Shown piece by piece: positions 1 through 11,137 of a stretch of DNA of 64,000 nt. The DNA is from Rutidosis leptorrhynchoides (Eukaryota > Streptophyta > Magnoliopsida > Asterales > Asteraceae). The DNA lies in NCBI RefSeq assembly GCF_046630445.1, contig NC_092336.1, positions 205,191,001-205,255,000 on the forward strand, read 5' to 3'. Both the position numbers and the translations under genes were made by a program. Below the pieces are notes generated by a model. The model made no database searches and was not told the origin of the DNA. It saw only the letters and a program-made list of their open reading frames with translations. The stretch's first letter is position 1. The number at the start of each line of letters is the position of its first letter.

Positions 1-2
1 GT

Positions 3-3000
3 CCAAAGTTTAAGAATGAGAAGAAAAAGGCATATGACAAGAATAAACAAAAGAAAAGTGATGGTGGTGATGATGATAAGGTTGAAGTTAACGCTATCAC
101 AGATGAGTTCTTTGTTTGTATTGATTATGATATGATCAATCTTACTCATGATGACACGAGTTGGATTGTTGATAGTGGTGCTACATGTCATGTTGCAATT
201 TGTAGAGATCACTTCTCATCTTACACTCCAGGTGACTATGGATTTGCTAGGATGGGTAATGCCGGGTTATCAAAGATCGTTGGTATTGGAGATGTTTGTT
301 TGAAATTTGACACGGGAATGGAGTTAGTTTTGCATAATGTAAAACATGTTCCGGATATGAGACTTGATGTTATTTCAACAGGCATTCTTGATGATGATGG
401 TTATTATAACGGTTTTGGTAATGGTATTTGGAAACTAACTCTTGGTTCTATGATAGTGGGAAGAGGCAAGAAAGACTCAAGATTATACATCACGCGTCCA
501 AAGATCATCCAGAACATTGTTAACGCAGTGGACAATGTTGATTCTACTGAGTTGTGGCATAAAAGACTTGGCCACATGAGTGAAAAGGGGATGTCTATCT
601 TGTTTAAGAAGAATGTGTTGTCGGGTGTTAGTGATATTAATTTGAGTAAGTGTTCTCACTGTTTGGCAGGGAAACAGACCAGAGTTGCGTTTAAGAGTCA
701 TTCTCCTTTTCGAATGGAGAACATACTTGATCTAGTTCATTCGGATGTTTGTGGGCCTATGAAGACTAGGACACTTAGTGGATGTTCCTACTTTGTTACA
801 TTCATCGATGATCATTTCAGGAAGGTGTGGGTTTATACCTTAAAGTCAAAGGATCAAGTATTTGAAAAGTTTAAGGAATTTCATACACTAGTTGAAAGGC
901 AAACGGGGAAGAAACTCAAGTGTATTCGGACTGATAATGGCGGTGAATACATTGGCAGATTTGATGCTTATTGTAAGGAGAATGGTATTCGACATCAAAA
1001 GACTCCACCAAAGACACCTCAGTTGAATGGCTTAGCAGAGAGGATGAACAGAACTTTGGTTGAGAGAGTTAGATGTTTGCTTTCACATGCAGGGTTGTCC
1101 GATTCCTTTTGGGGTGAGGCTTTAAATACGGCAGTTCATATTATTAATCTAACCCCTTGTGTTCCTTTGCATTTTGATGTTCCTAACAGGGTTTGGAGCG
1201 GCAAAGATGTTTCTTACCGTCATTTATGAGTTTTTGGATGTAAAGCTTTTGTTCATGTTCCCAAAGATGAGAGGTCAAAGCTTGATATGAAGACTGAGCC
1301 ATGTGTATTCCTCGGCTATGGTGAAGATGATTTTGGGTACAGGTTATATGATCCAGTTCAGAAGAAACTTGTACGAAGTCGAGATGTTGTTTTTACAGAA
1401 GATCAGATGTTAAAAGATGTTGAGAAGACAGATTCAGTTCCTCATCCTAGTACTGATCTTGTTGATTTGGATTCAGTTACTCCACAACATGTTGGAGATG
1501 ATGTTCAGAATGATGACCATGGTACTGATGTTGGTGATGCTCCGGAGCAGGTAAAGATTCCAGTACTAGATGTGCCCCCATTTGTCCCACTTAGGCGGTC
1601 TACCCGAGACCGTCATCCTTCTGTTAGATATTCTGCTGATGAGTATGTATTAGTTACTGATGGGGGGAGAGCCAGAATGTTATTCAGAAGCAATGAAAGA
1701 TGAGCATAAGAAAGAGTGGGGTGAAGCTATGCAAGATGAGATGAATTCTTTGCATGAGAACAATACTTATGAGCTGGTGAAGTTACCTAAAGGCAAGAGA
1801 GCTTTGAGAAACAAATGGGTATTCAAAGTGAAGACTGATGAGCTTACTTCACAACCAAGGTACAAAGCTAGGTTAGTTGTTAAAGGATTTAGCCAGAAAA
1901 GAGGTATTGATTTTGATGAGATTTTCTCTCCGGTCGTGAAGATGGGATCTATTCGAGTGGTTCTTGGGTTAGCTGCTAGTCTTGATCTTGAGGTTGAACA
2001 GATGGATGTCAAGACTGCTTTTCTTCACGGTGATTTGGATAAGGAAATCTACATGATGCATCCTGAAGGTTTTCGGGTTAAAGGTAAATAAAATTATGTT
2101 TGTAGACTTCAGAAAAGTCTATATGGGTTGAAGCAAGCACCGAGACAGTGGTATAAGAAGTTTGAGTCGGTTATAGGAAAGCAAGGCTACCGAAAGACAA
2201 CTTCAGATCATTGTGTTTTCTTTCAGAGGTTTGGTGATGATAATTTCATTATATTGTTGTTATACGTTGATGATATGTTGATTGTTGGTAAAAATATGAA
2301 AAGAATTGCGCAGTTGAAGCGAGAATTGAGCAAGTCTTTTGCTATGAAAGACTTAGGACCAGCAAAACAGATTCTTGGCATTTGGATTTTTAGAGATAGA
2401 GGTGCTAAGACGTTACATATATCACAAGAGCAATACATTGAAAAGGTGCTTAGTAGATTCAACATGGAGAATGCTAAAGTGGTTAGTTCTCCTCTTACTA
2501 ACAACTTTAAGATAACAGATAGAGATTGCCCTACTTCAAAGGAGGATGTTGAGGAGATGGATAAAGTTCCATATGCTTCAGCGGTTGGTAGCTTGATGTA
2601 TGCTATGGTGTGTACTAGGCCTGATATAGCTCATGCGGTAGGTGTTGTTAGTAGGTTTATGTCAAATCCGGGTAAGAAGCATTGGGAAGCAGTTAAATGG
2701 ATTATGAGATACTTACGAGGTACTTCAAAGCTGGGTATCACATTTGGAAATGGAAAGCCGATGCTTGTTGGTTATACAGACTCAAATATGGCAGGAAACA
2801 AAGATAACATGAAATCCACTTCTGGATATTTGATGACTTTCGCAGGGGGAGCAGTTTCATGGCAATCAAGGTTACAAAAGTGTGTTGCATTGTCCACAAC
2901 CGAGGCTGAGTATATGGCAGCAACAGAAGCGTGCAAAGAACTACTGTGGATGAAAAGATTTCTACAAGACCTTGGGTTTAAGCAATCACGATATGTGGTT

Positions 3001-3234
3001 CTTTGTGATAATGAGAGTGTTATTCATTTGGCTAGAAATTCTATGTATCATAAGCGGACAAAACATATAGATGTGCGGTATCATTGGATTAGAGAACGTC
3101 TTGAAGATGGTTCGTTTGAACTTGATAAATTTCACACCGATGATAATGGTTCCGACATGTTTACAAAGGCTTTAGCAAGTGAGAAGCTCAAGGTATGTTG
3201 CTCGATCGCCGGGATGGCGAACTCTTCCTCATAA
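3..3234 (+). pseudogene. copia gag-pol remnant (protease-integrase-RT-RNase H)
   Basis: The frame is open from base 3 and first shows a lysine-rich gag tail, then protease WIVDSGATCHV near 162-194. The integrase zinc region follows (HKRLGHMS, then CSHCLAG), with catalytic-core motifs [16 protein letters not shown] and the PQLNGLAERMNRT block. Reverse transcriptase shows [34 protein letters not shown] and YVDDMLIVG. RNase H shows GYTDSNMAG, STTEAEYMA and KHIDVRYHWI. Breaks: TGA at 1227-1229, a frameshift near 1665 where the frame moves by one, and TAA at 2089-2091. The protein ends at TAA 3232-3234. This is a polyprotein for retrotransposition that is now dead. The family is certain; the exact frameshift base is not resolved. 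Confidence 0.92.
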
Positions 3235-3251
3235 TTGGAAAGGGGGAGATT

Positions 3252-4021
3252 TGTTGGGTTTATTAGTGGGTTTCCAATATGATGAAGCTTTAACCCAAAG
3301 TCTAAAGCCCAACAATTTAGGCCCAAATGGTTTGTTGACTTGGTCAAACATTTGAGGGCATTATTTTGAATTGTGTCCAGCTATCTTCAATTGATACGAG
3401 AGAGAGAGAGATCAGATTGAGATCAAGAAAAAGAGTGAAAAAAACTCCATTTCCGTCTACAGTGACAGCAGGACAGAAAAGAGAGGATCCCCGGAGATCT
3501 AACCGTTGGATCTTCATCAAATTTGGGCTGTGTCTTCCTGACATCAGTGCCAAGGTTTTCAACCGTTGAATTCGTCTAAAGAGGTCTGTAGCTCAAGTTA
3601 CAGCAGGTCAAACAGTAGCAGAATTTTGGGCGATGTTATTACTTTTTTGTCTTTAATTTCTTCATATACTTGTTGATTATTGTTGTTCAAGAGTATGATG
3701 ATGTTGTATACCTCTAGTTGATCTAGAGAAGGATTATTGTATTGCTCTCCTTGTTGATGATAGTGGAATTTAAGTGGCTTACGAGTCCCGTGGTTTTTAC
3801 TCTCGATTTTGCGGGGTTTTCCACGTAAAAAGTCTCGTGTGTATTGTGTGTGCTTTGTTATTTCGTATTTGCTGATTTGGGACAGAATTGGGGCTGATTT
3901 GTGGTGATTGTGGTATACCTTATTTGTTAGTTTCCTCACGGGTTCATACGGGTCGGGAAATGCTTGTCAAACGGGTTTGTTTCCGCTTTGTAGTTTGCCC
4001 GTTGTGACCATTTTCCCATCA
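3252..4021 (+). repeat. 3' LTR of copia element A (boundaries inferred)
   Basis: It begins TGTTGGGTTT directly after a polypurine tract and is proposed to end at ...TTTTCCCATCA at 4021, giving a TG...CA LTR of about 770 bp. The last seven bases CCCATCA match the inverse of TGTTGGG except one base. With no second LTR in the window the right boundary is an inference. It holds only chance ORFs. Confidence 0.6.
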
Positions 4022-5302
4022 ATGTGTGGTGATGAAAAAGCCATAGTTTGTAGAGTTGCCATTGAAATGTAAAGTTGTGTCCTTCTAGATATTAATGAGA
4101 AAACAGAGGAGATTTATATGGTAGTATGATTGTTGGTGCAGTGTAAATTGGTGATATGTGCAAATGGTATCCATTCAGTTGTAGGGATAAGAGAATTTTA
4201 TTTTCCAGAAACATAATTATTAGTAGAGGAGTCAGTGTACCTTGACACTTTGTTAGACCATAATCGTGACAGTAACGTAAAATGGATAAACAAGTTTTTT
4301 TTCGGGTCATGGCTATGACATGACAATGATGAATAAGGGGTTGTAAGCCTAGAGATAATGATGTGTTTCAATCCCAAACCACCATGAGATGACAAGACAA
4401 ACGTCTCACAAACGCCTGTAGTGAGGTGTTTGTCTTCGAATTTTTGTTAGGCGTTGGTATACTTCAAATATAATGACCAGTTTGAGATTGACCGTTGAAG
4501 ACTTGTTTAACAAACGACCTTAATATTCTTGTCTCGTTTCGACACGTCTAAAAGTGCTAGTCACTTGCTAGAGAAAATGGGTTTATGAACTTGTATTATT
4601 TACCATGGTTATACGTATATGAATTTGTTATTATTAATAAAACACATGAGCATTTCACATTGAATAATTGACGTGATATTACTAACTAACGGTAACATAT
4701 TTTGCTTAATTGATGACAACGATTACACATTTGTGTATAAAGTTTATTAAATTACATTAGATTTTTATATGTTAAAAGTATTTTGATGATTTCATTTCGT
4801 AATATGGATATTTTATTAACATCAAACGTATATCCGTTACCCGTTTAATCCAACAGATATGAATATGAATTGATAAAATGTATTTAAATGAATATGGATA
4901 TGGATTTTAAAAAAAAATTGAATGGCTCTGGATATTGATATGACATCACTTGATCCATATCCGATCCATTTTCATCTCTTTATGCAACCCGTAAAGAATA
5001 TTCTCTGTATGTTTCCAACTCTTCTTTGTTCACCACAAAATTCGAACTCGAGACATCTTGCAAAGATGTCAGAACTCCAACCACTAATTTATCTTGTGAT
5101 GATTAGGCGAAACAACTTATTATTTTTTAATTTATATGTATTATGAACGACATAATTTTCCCATAATGAGTTGTTTCCAACGACAACTTTTAAAGTTGTT
5201 ATAGTTATAGCTATATACTAATACGCGCACAAATTTTGCTCGTCTTGTGTTATTAATAATCTCGTTTTATATGTTATTTAGTAGGTGTTATATAATATCT
5301 GT

Positions 5303-6226
5303 GGAGATATGCATCTGCTCTCATCTCCTACTAAATTATCTAAATTTAAAAACTCTAAATTTGTCTTACGCTGTGTTCTCGAGTTTTTTTAAGTGGAAAA
5401 GAGTGGGGTGGAGAGGGAAGGAGATAATAAGGATGGAAAGTAATGTAGTATGAAATAGATTAAGTGTATTTTTGAGTTAGAAGGAAATTGAAAGAAAAAA
5501 GATTGAATTATTTATTTATATATGATATTTCAACTATAACTTTTATACTAGAAAATATAAATTATCGTTAATTGTAAAGCTGATAGCATTTCAATTCAAT
5601 TTCAATTTTAAAATAATAATAAAAACTAAAAACATGAGCAGATACACTAATCAAACACAACTAAATATATACTATACGAATTCAACATGATGCAAATATA
5701 TACTCCATATATGTGTTTATATATACAATATAAGAAAGCTTAACAATGTACTCGATTCTTACATTCACAACTAAATTAATTTACAAAGCAAAACATCGTC
5801 TATATCATGTGGCAGCATCATCTATATCATGTATATGCTACATGCTACGAGTATACATGTACACCAGTCAACATATATATTACGGAGTAATATTAGTAAA
5901 TCATATAAATATATTAATTTCCATGAATATTTTTATGTATGTTACCTCTCAAGATCGGAGGAGGAAAAAAAACGTGAAAGTCAAAAAGTTACAATAGAGT
6001 TAATAAATATGAGTAATAGTCATTTATTTATAGATGTAAATTGTTTTCCACTCCAATCATCTCAAAATTGAGATGATTATAATGAGGGAAAAAACCTCAT
6101 ACACTATCCTCTCAAAACCCTTTCCACTCTACTACTTTCTTTCCTAAAAAAAACTCGAGAATACAGCTTTAGAGAAAGGAGATAGAAAAATTATAGAGAT
6201 GAGAGTAGATACACATCTCCTACGGC
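5303..6226. repeat. long inverted repeat, foldback or MULE-like element
   Basis: The left arm (about 5303-5432) and right arm (about 6090-6226) are inverse copies. The left reads ggagatatgcatctgctctc and the right, inverted, reads ggagatgtgtatctactctc. Both share the run ttctcgagttttttt. The arms are about 130 bp and diverged, with a loop of about 650 bp that shows no gene. The size of the arms fits a foldback or Mutator-like non-autonomous element. I could not find a clear target duplication, so the outer ends are uncertain. Confidence 0.55.
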
Positions 6227-7479
6227 TTTTAATATACTCCGACGCTTTTTAAATAATATTACCTGCCCATCATCTGTTTAGCACATGTATTTATTAGACA
6301 GAACAATTAAATTAACGTTAGCTATTGGACTAGTGACGTGCATTTATCAAACTATAGGGACTAGCAGTATAATATTATAATTAAAAGGACTAACAATATA
6401 TATTGAATATATTACAAGGACTATGATTTACTCTTTATTAAATTAATACCCAAAGTTCCACGCGTCCTTTTGCAAAATGTTTAAACCACGTGTCCTTCCT
6501 TTTTTTTTTTTTTAAACGGCGATTGAGGAACCGAAATTATGTTTTTAAGACCCTGACCTCCCTAAAAAAAGCAGTCCAGCCCGGTGGATTTGTTCTAGAA
6601 TTTTTTATTTTTTAAATTTGTTTCTACTTGAAAGACTAACGCTTCCTACTACCTTTTCTTCAAATTCACATAATTTGCATAATTTTTTTGCAAATAAATT
6701 ACCTTTTCCAAACCAATAATGTTATATTGTTACTGTCTCACTTAGGGTTTCATCCGCATGCTGTAATTCTTATTAATACAGGTTCGTTTGTTTGCTGATT
6801 GATGTTAACTTTAAGGTAAATTTCTGAAATTAATTGTTTTTAACAACGATTTATGTCATATGATTAGTGTTTCTCTTCATATTTTATTTTCATGTTGTGA
6901 TCTGTGCTTTTTAGTTGTTGAAGGTTCCTTTAGTTGCCTATTGCTCTTTACTTTAATGTATGTTTTTCACTTCACTCTATTAACCTTATTCTTTTCCATC
7001 GTTGCATTTGTGTTATGGTCAGTTGTTATTATGTTGTTGCTGATTATTGGTTGTATAACTAGATTTGTGGTCCGCGCTTCGCGGCGGATTTGTGTCATTT
7101 TAACGCTACTATATCGTTAGACAGTTTTCTGCCTGAAAGTCATCAAAACGTTGTCCACTCTTTCCAAGTACGCAATGGCTGACAACTGTTTTGGTAATAT
7201 TCTACTATATAAATGAAAAATACATAAACAACTTGATATATGTTACAGTCTGGGTTGCAATGCTTAAGTTTTGAGGCTTCTAAACAAATTACTTATTTGT
7301 CAAAACCTTATGGTCCATATAATTTTAGTTGGTTTTTTAAAAGATAAAAAATCAAATAATATGTAGTATATTGAAAAAGGTGATGAAAAATAAAAATATA
7401 ACCCTTTTTACCTATATTTTTTTAGGCTTATATTACGATAGGGTTGTATTAGTATACCACTTTCGAATACATCCAATTA

Positions 7480-7720
7480 TTTTTTAAATGTTCAATCAAC
7501 CGACCGTTAACCTTTTTATAAACATTCAATTAACTTACCGTTAACCATTTTTTAAAAAGTTCAATTAACCGATGCTAACCTTTTTTTTAAAAACGACCAA
7601 CTAACCGAAGTTCAATTAACTGATGCTAACCTTTTTTTTAAAAACGGCCAACTAACCGATTATTAACTATTTTTTAAAAAGTTTAATTAACCGACCATTA
7701 ACCTTTTTTTAAACCCCGGT
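7480..7720. repeat. degenerate tandem repeat, unit near 50-60 bp
   Basis: The phrase ttcaattaaccg...ttaacctttttttaaa recurs at least five times with changes (for example near 7494, 7525, 7559, 7610 and 7681). Each unit alternates a taaccg motif with a T/A run. It is non-coding. Confidence 0.6.
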
Positions 7721-7792
7721 TTGTTTATTGACATTTGTAGTTGAGTACCATCAAGAGAGGATTGTATCATGGTTCCGGAAATATGTTTCAAA

Positions 7793-8062
7793 TCAAATTT
7801 GAGTCTATTTTGCCAAAAAAAAAAAAAAAAAAAAAAAAATGCTACACTACTGCTACAGTATAACAGTGAAATTGATGACGTGGCGGGGCGTGATTGGTGG
7901 TTGTTTGTCCATAATTAGTATATTGCAAATTAAATTAAATTTGAGTCTATTTTGCCCACAAAAAAAAATGCTACAGTACTGCTACAGTACTGATAAAGTA
8001 TAACAGTGAAATTGATGACGTGGCAGGACGTGGTTGGTGGGTGTTTGTACATAATTAGTTAG
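7793..8062. repeat. tandem duplication of a ~135-bp segment
   Basis: Two copies of a segment lie head to tail. Each starts aaatttgagtctattttgcc, has an A-run, then tgctacagtactgctaca, then gtgaaattgatgacgtggc, and ends near cataattag. Copy one is about 7793-7922 and carries an A-run of about 24. Copy two is about 7937-8062 and has an extra short repeat of the ctgctacagta phrase. Confidence 0.75.
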
Positions 8063-8241
8063 TGTATAGTATAATGTTGTATGCATTTGTGTTTTTTGTT
8101 ATCAAATGTATGTTTCTATTTGGTCTCCGTGGACACTTTTTTCACTTGCACGCTAAAGTAAGGGTTTTGACAATTTTAAATCCACCAGCTAACGAATCAT
8201 ATCGTTGGGTGTTTTAGGATGTTGATGATTTGGATATCGAT

Positions 8242-8905
8242 ATGGATCGAGATGAAGATTTGCCTTTACGAAATGGTACGGATTCGGAAGATGAAGATAA
8301 TGCAGCTGACAATAGGTTGATTTGGACTCGATCGAAGCTCGATTCGTTAGGTTTCGAAACCCTAGAAGTATCTGGTGGTCAACGGACTGATTTTGAGGTA
8401 TGCTTTATTGTATATAAGCTGTTATAATCAATAATTTCGCGTACTTCACGCATGGTTATGTTAAAATAGTGAAGGAACTGGAGAATGACTTAGGTATATA
8501 TGTATCGAATTGGTTGGGTATTACAGTATAATTTAAGTCAAGTTTTTGAAAACTGCAATAAGGTAGTTCCAGGCATGAATTCTTTTTTTTGAAAAGAGTT
8601 CCAGGCATGAATTCTTTTTTTTTTTAGCAGAGTTTCAGGCATGAATTGGTTGAACTTGAATGGAAGTTGATGTTCCATTTGTAGCATGTGTAGTATCTTG
8701 TTGGAGACCTTGATCAGATACTAAACGAGAATGCACATTATTTACAAACTATTATCTATTACATCTCAGTAACATACACTTGAACTACATTTCGTTATCA
8801 CTAATAATTAATAGACGTTTCCTTTTTGACCCATTATACATATGTTATTTTCTTGTACAGGTACCACATCAAATTTGCAGCCAACCCGACATTAGTGATA
8901 GATAG
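8242..8905 (+). CDS. possible small two-exon gene or captured exon pair
   Basis: I do not recognise the family. An open acidic exon ends at a good donor (GAG|GTATGC, exon end 8397). A downstream acceptor (tcttgtacag, 8851-8860) continues it in frame from 8861 to a TAG at 8903-8905. Counting from the ATG at 8242, the product would be about 66 residues, rich in D and E at the front (DRDEDLP, DSEDEDNAADN) and ending DISDR. The open frame extends upstream to an acceptor-like tttttag-type site at 8217, so the true gene may have earlier exons and the ATG may be internal. It could be a relic of a larger gene or a TE-captured fragment. Confidence 0.3.
8567..8650. repeat. three short repeats of ttccaggcatgaatt
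   Basis: The phrase agttccaggcatgaatt followed by a T-run occurs twice, and a third copy reads gtttcaggcatgaatt. Spacing is about 30-40 bp, so this looks like local slippage. Confidence 0.7.
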
Positions 8906-10310
8906 GAACATATGAGGATAATGTTTTTACTAGCCACGCTGTATGTTGCAACAAAATCCAGAGAAATACAAGGTACTCTAATTCATATATGATACAACAT
9001 AGTTTCTCAAAACATATTACTAACTATCACTATCCCATCAGTTTGACTAATTCACTTGCTAGGGAACTATTGTCTATATATCCTTTGAGCAGAGGGTGGT
9101 TTTACAATAATTGCAACAACAACAAAAAAAAAAAAAGCGAATTCCCAACATTTTAATGTCGAGCCGGTGGTCCTCAAAAAAACTACAAACACAGGTTACA
9201 TCTCCTCCAACACTGACACTGACCCATCAACAGATATACTATATCTAATAAAAACATAAAAAACTCGGTTACAGTTTTAGAGCACCAGTCTCAGATGAAT
9301 CAGCAACTGCATGGTTAACATTCTTTCCACCTGGCACAGATAACATTGTTCGAGTCGAGTGCCAAAAATTAGTGACAGATACGGAATACACTGACCAATA
9401 CGTGATCCCACCACCCGTTGAAGCACCTGCCACATTTTCCAATTCCACGTAAATCGACAATTTTTCCAATCACCAACATACTAGCAGATCCACAAGTCCC
9501 GGTTACCGAACCAACCTCAACAATCATGTCCCAGAAAACATGTATACAAAGGCATATAGCAATCACCACTCAAGCACACAACAAAAACAAAAATAAAACA
9601 ACAATTTAACGATTACAGATATCGAGCCAGCAAACAAGCCCCCATCAACTGAACACTTTCACCAACAAACTACTACAAAAGACAATATTAAACATCCAAT
9701 GACAAAAAAGATCCCTCATCTAGTACCTTTACAATCTTAGATATCTGGCTAACATGCACTGAAAAAAAGGGTTATGATGCGGCTGAAGTTATAAAAAGAA
9801 AAAAGAATTCTTGTTACAACACGGGTAGCTTATACACCATCCATCCCATATTCTCATTTTAACTTCACTTTGAATTTCTTTTTTTTTTCTTTTTTAAATC
9901 TAACACTAGAAAATTATTTGGCAGCTGATCCAGAAGAAATTATGGCAACCTCCTAGCACAACTATGTAAATAGAATGTATCAAACTACTTAGTGACTGCA
10001 AACACTATTCAAGCATGTAAGTCTGCCCAACTTTTTTAAATACTTTATGAAACTACCTTTCGCGTTTCAAAGGCAACACGATAAGTGAAATTATCAGTGT
10101 TGTAGCTATTTTTGTCAATGTAAATATATCACGCTACACATGAAAGACAACAACAAACAAGCAACATAAACATTAATAACTGGAAAACAACAATTATCGC
10201 CGCTACAGCCGCAGCAACGTGCGGCCACACCTTTCCTGGTTGATATGATAAGGTAATAAAAAAAAATTAATGTAGGAGTCATCAAAAGTGTTATTTGGGC
10301 CTGCAATGGG
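8906..10310. other. spacer without a supported gene
   Basis: A minus-strand open stretch (9269-9469) ends in a plausible C-terminus but matches no family I know and has no clear splice context, so it is not called. The remainder is AT-rich with short A and T runs. The right edge (cctgcaatggg) is the insertion point of the copia pair. Confidence 0.5.
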
Positions 10311-10964
10311 TGTTAAAATACAATGCAAATTTAAAATAATATGAAATTAGTAAATGTATATGGGTAAAATATCTAGATATTAATATGTATAAGAAAATAT
10401 CTAGATATTAGAATATGAGAAAAAAATCTAGAAATTGAAATGTAAAAGAAAAATCTAGATATTTGTAGGTTGTAGAAATATCTAGATATTTATATATCCA
10501 TGGAAATATCTAGGTTCTAGAATGTTCCATGTAGTAGTATAAATATGGGAGGAGATTTCATTTGTGTTGTGTGAAGTTGTGAGAGTGAAATAAGAAGTGA
10601 GTTGTGAAGAAGAGAAGAAGAGTGTGAGTTAGCGAAAGTAGAGAAGAGAAAGCTTGTAAGTAATATTGTAATTGTAATTTAATATAAGTGTTCTTTGTTA
10701 AGTTTTCCGGTTAAGCCTTAGTTTGTGTTTAAGTTCTTAGTGCACTTGTGTTGTTCTTATTATATGGTCGGCTCTGCCGCCTAAGTGATACATGGTCGGT
10801 TATACCGCCTGAACGATATATGGTCGACACTGTCGCCTAAGTATTATTGTGCACTAAGAATTCATAAAATTAAAGGCTAACCAACGTCAAAGTGTTGGTA
10901 TAGTGAGTGAGTATAACCTAGGTCCTCAATAGTGGGTGTGTTGGGCTCGTCGAAGCTTCCAACA
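10311..10964 (+). repeat. copia B left LTR (654 bp)
   Basis: It starts TGTTAAAATACAATGC and ends TTCCAACA just before the primer-binding site. A TATA-like tataaatat lies at 10538-10546. U3 carries a cluster of near-palindromes centred on ATCTAGAT (10366-10512). The transcribed part has three 28-bp repeats beginning atggtcg (10764-10847). It is 54 bp longer than the middle LTR because one extra ATCTAGAT-containing stretch is present (about 10395-10448). Confidence 0.95.
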
Positions 10965-10966
10965 AT

Positions 10967-10978
10967 TGGTATCAGAGC
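10967..10978 (+). other. primer-binding site of copia B, unit 1
   Basis: TGGTATCAGAGC, two bases after the LTR end, is the standard complement of the 3' end of initiator methionine tRNA used by many plant copia elements. The same site stands at 15889-15900 after the middle LTR. Confidence 0.93.
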
Positions 10979-11137
10979 GGGTCGTTCGGGACCATTTCTA
11001 GTGGAGGAAATCGTTAAACGTTGGACGTTTACATCGACTTGTTTTCACCAAGGCTCTAAGGGAGATTCTGTCGGAGCACAGTTAGGAATTGTGAAAGCTC
11101 ATCGGTCTGGGACCAAGCTTATTAGACGTTGGACGTC

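Larger units (their letters stand above)
1..4021 (+). mobile_element. Ty1/copia LTR retrotransposon A, 5' part outside window
   Basis: The order protease, integrase, reverse transcriptase, RNase H is the Ty1/copia order. It is followed by a purine-rich tract (aaagggggagat, ending at 3250) and a sequence that begins TGTTGGG, as expected for a 3' LTR. The 5' LTR and most of gag lie before base 1, so no target duplication can be checked. The coding part carries two in-frame stops and a frameshift, so this copy cannot move by itself. Motif style (DSGATCH protease, YVDDMLIVG reverse transcriptase) resembles the Tnt1/Tork side of copia, but that lineage call is from memory of motifs only. Confidence 0.93.
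4022..8216. other. gene-poor AT-rich spacer with repeats
   Basis: No convincing coding exon is seen. The stretch holds a long inverted repeat (5303-6226), a degenerate tandem array (7480-7720) and the first part of a local duplication (7793-8062). Around 7070-7090 a GC-rich hairpin-like motif (ccgcgcttcgcggcgg) stands out in AT-rich sequence and resembles motifs found in dispersed plant repeats. A cttagggttt box near 6743 could belong to a 5' UTR of the possible gene at 8242, but I cannot link them. Confidence 0.5.

Noticed and set aside
6860-7120. 86-codon hydrophobic plus-strand frame
   Set aside because: It is AT-rich, Leu/Phe/Val-heavy by base composition, without splice or homology support, and ends in a dispersed GC-rich repeat motif.
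9269-9569. Minus-strand frames resembling a terminal exon (ending SSETGALKL)
   Set aside because: Open length is short, two frames compete, no family is recognised and no linked upstream exon was found.
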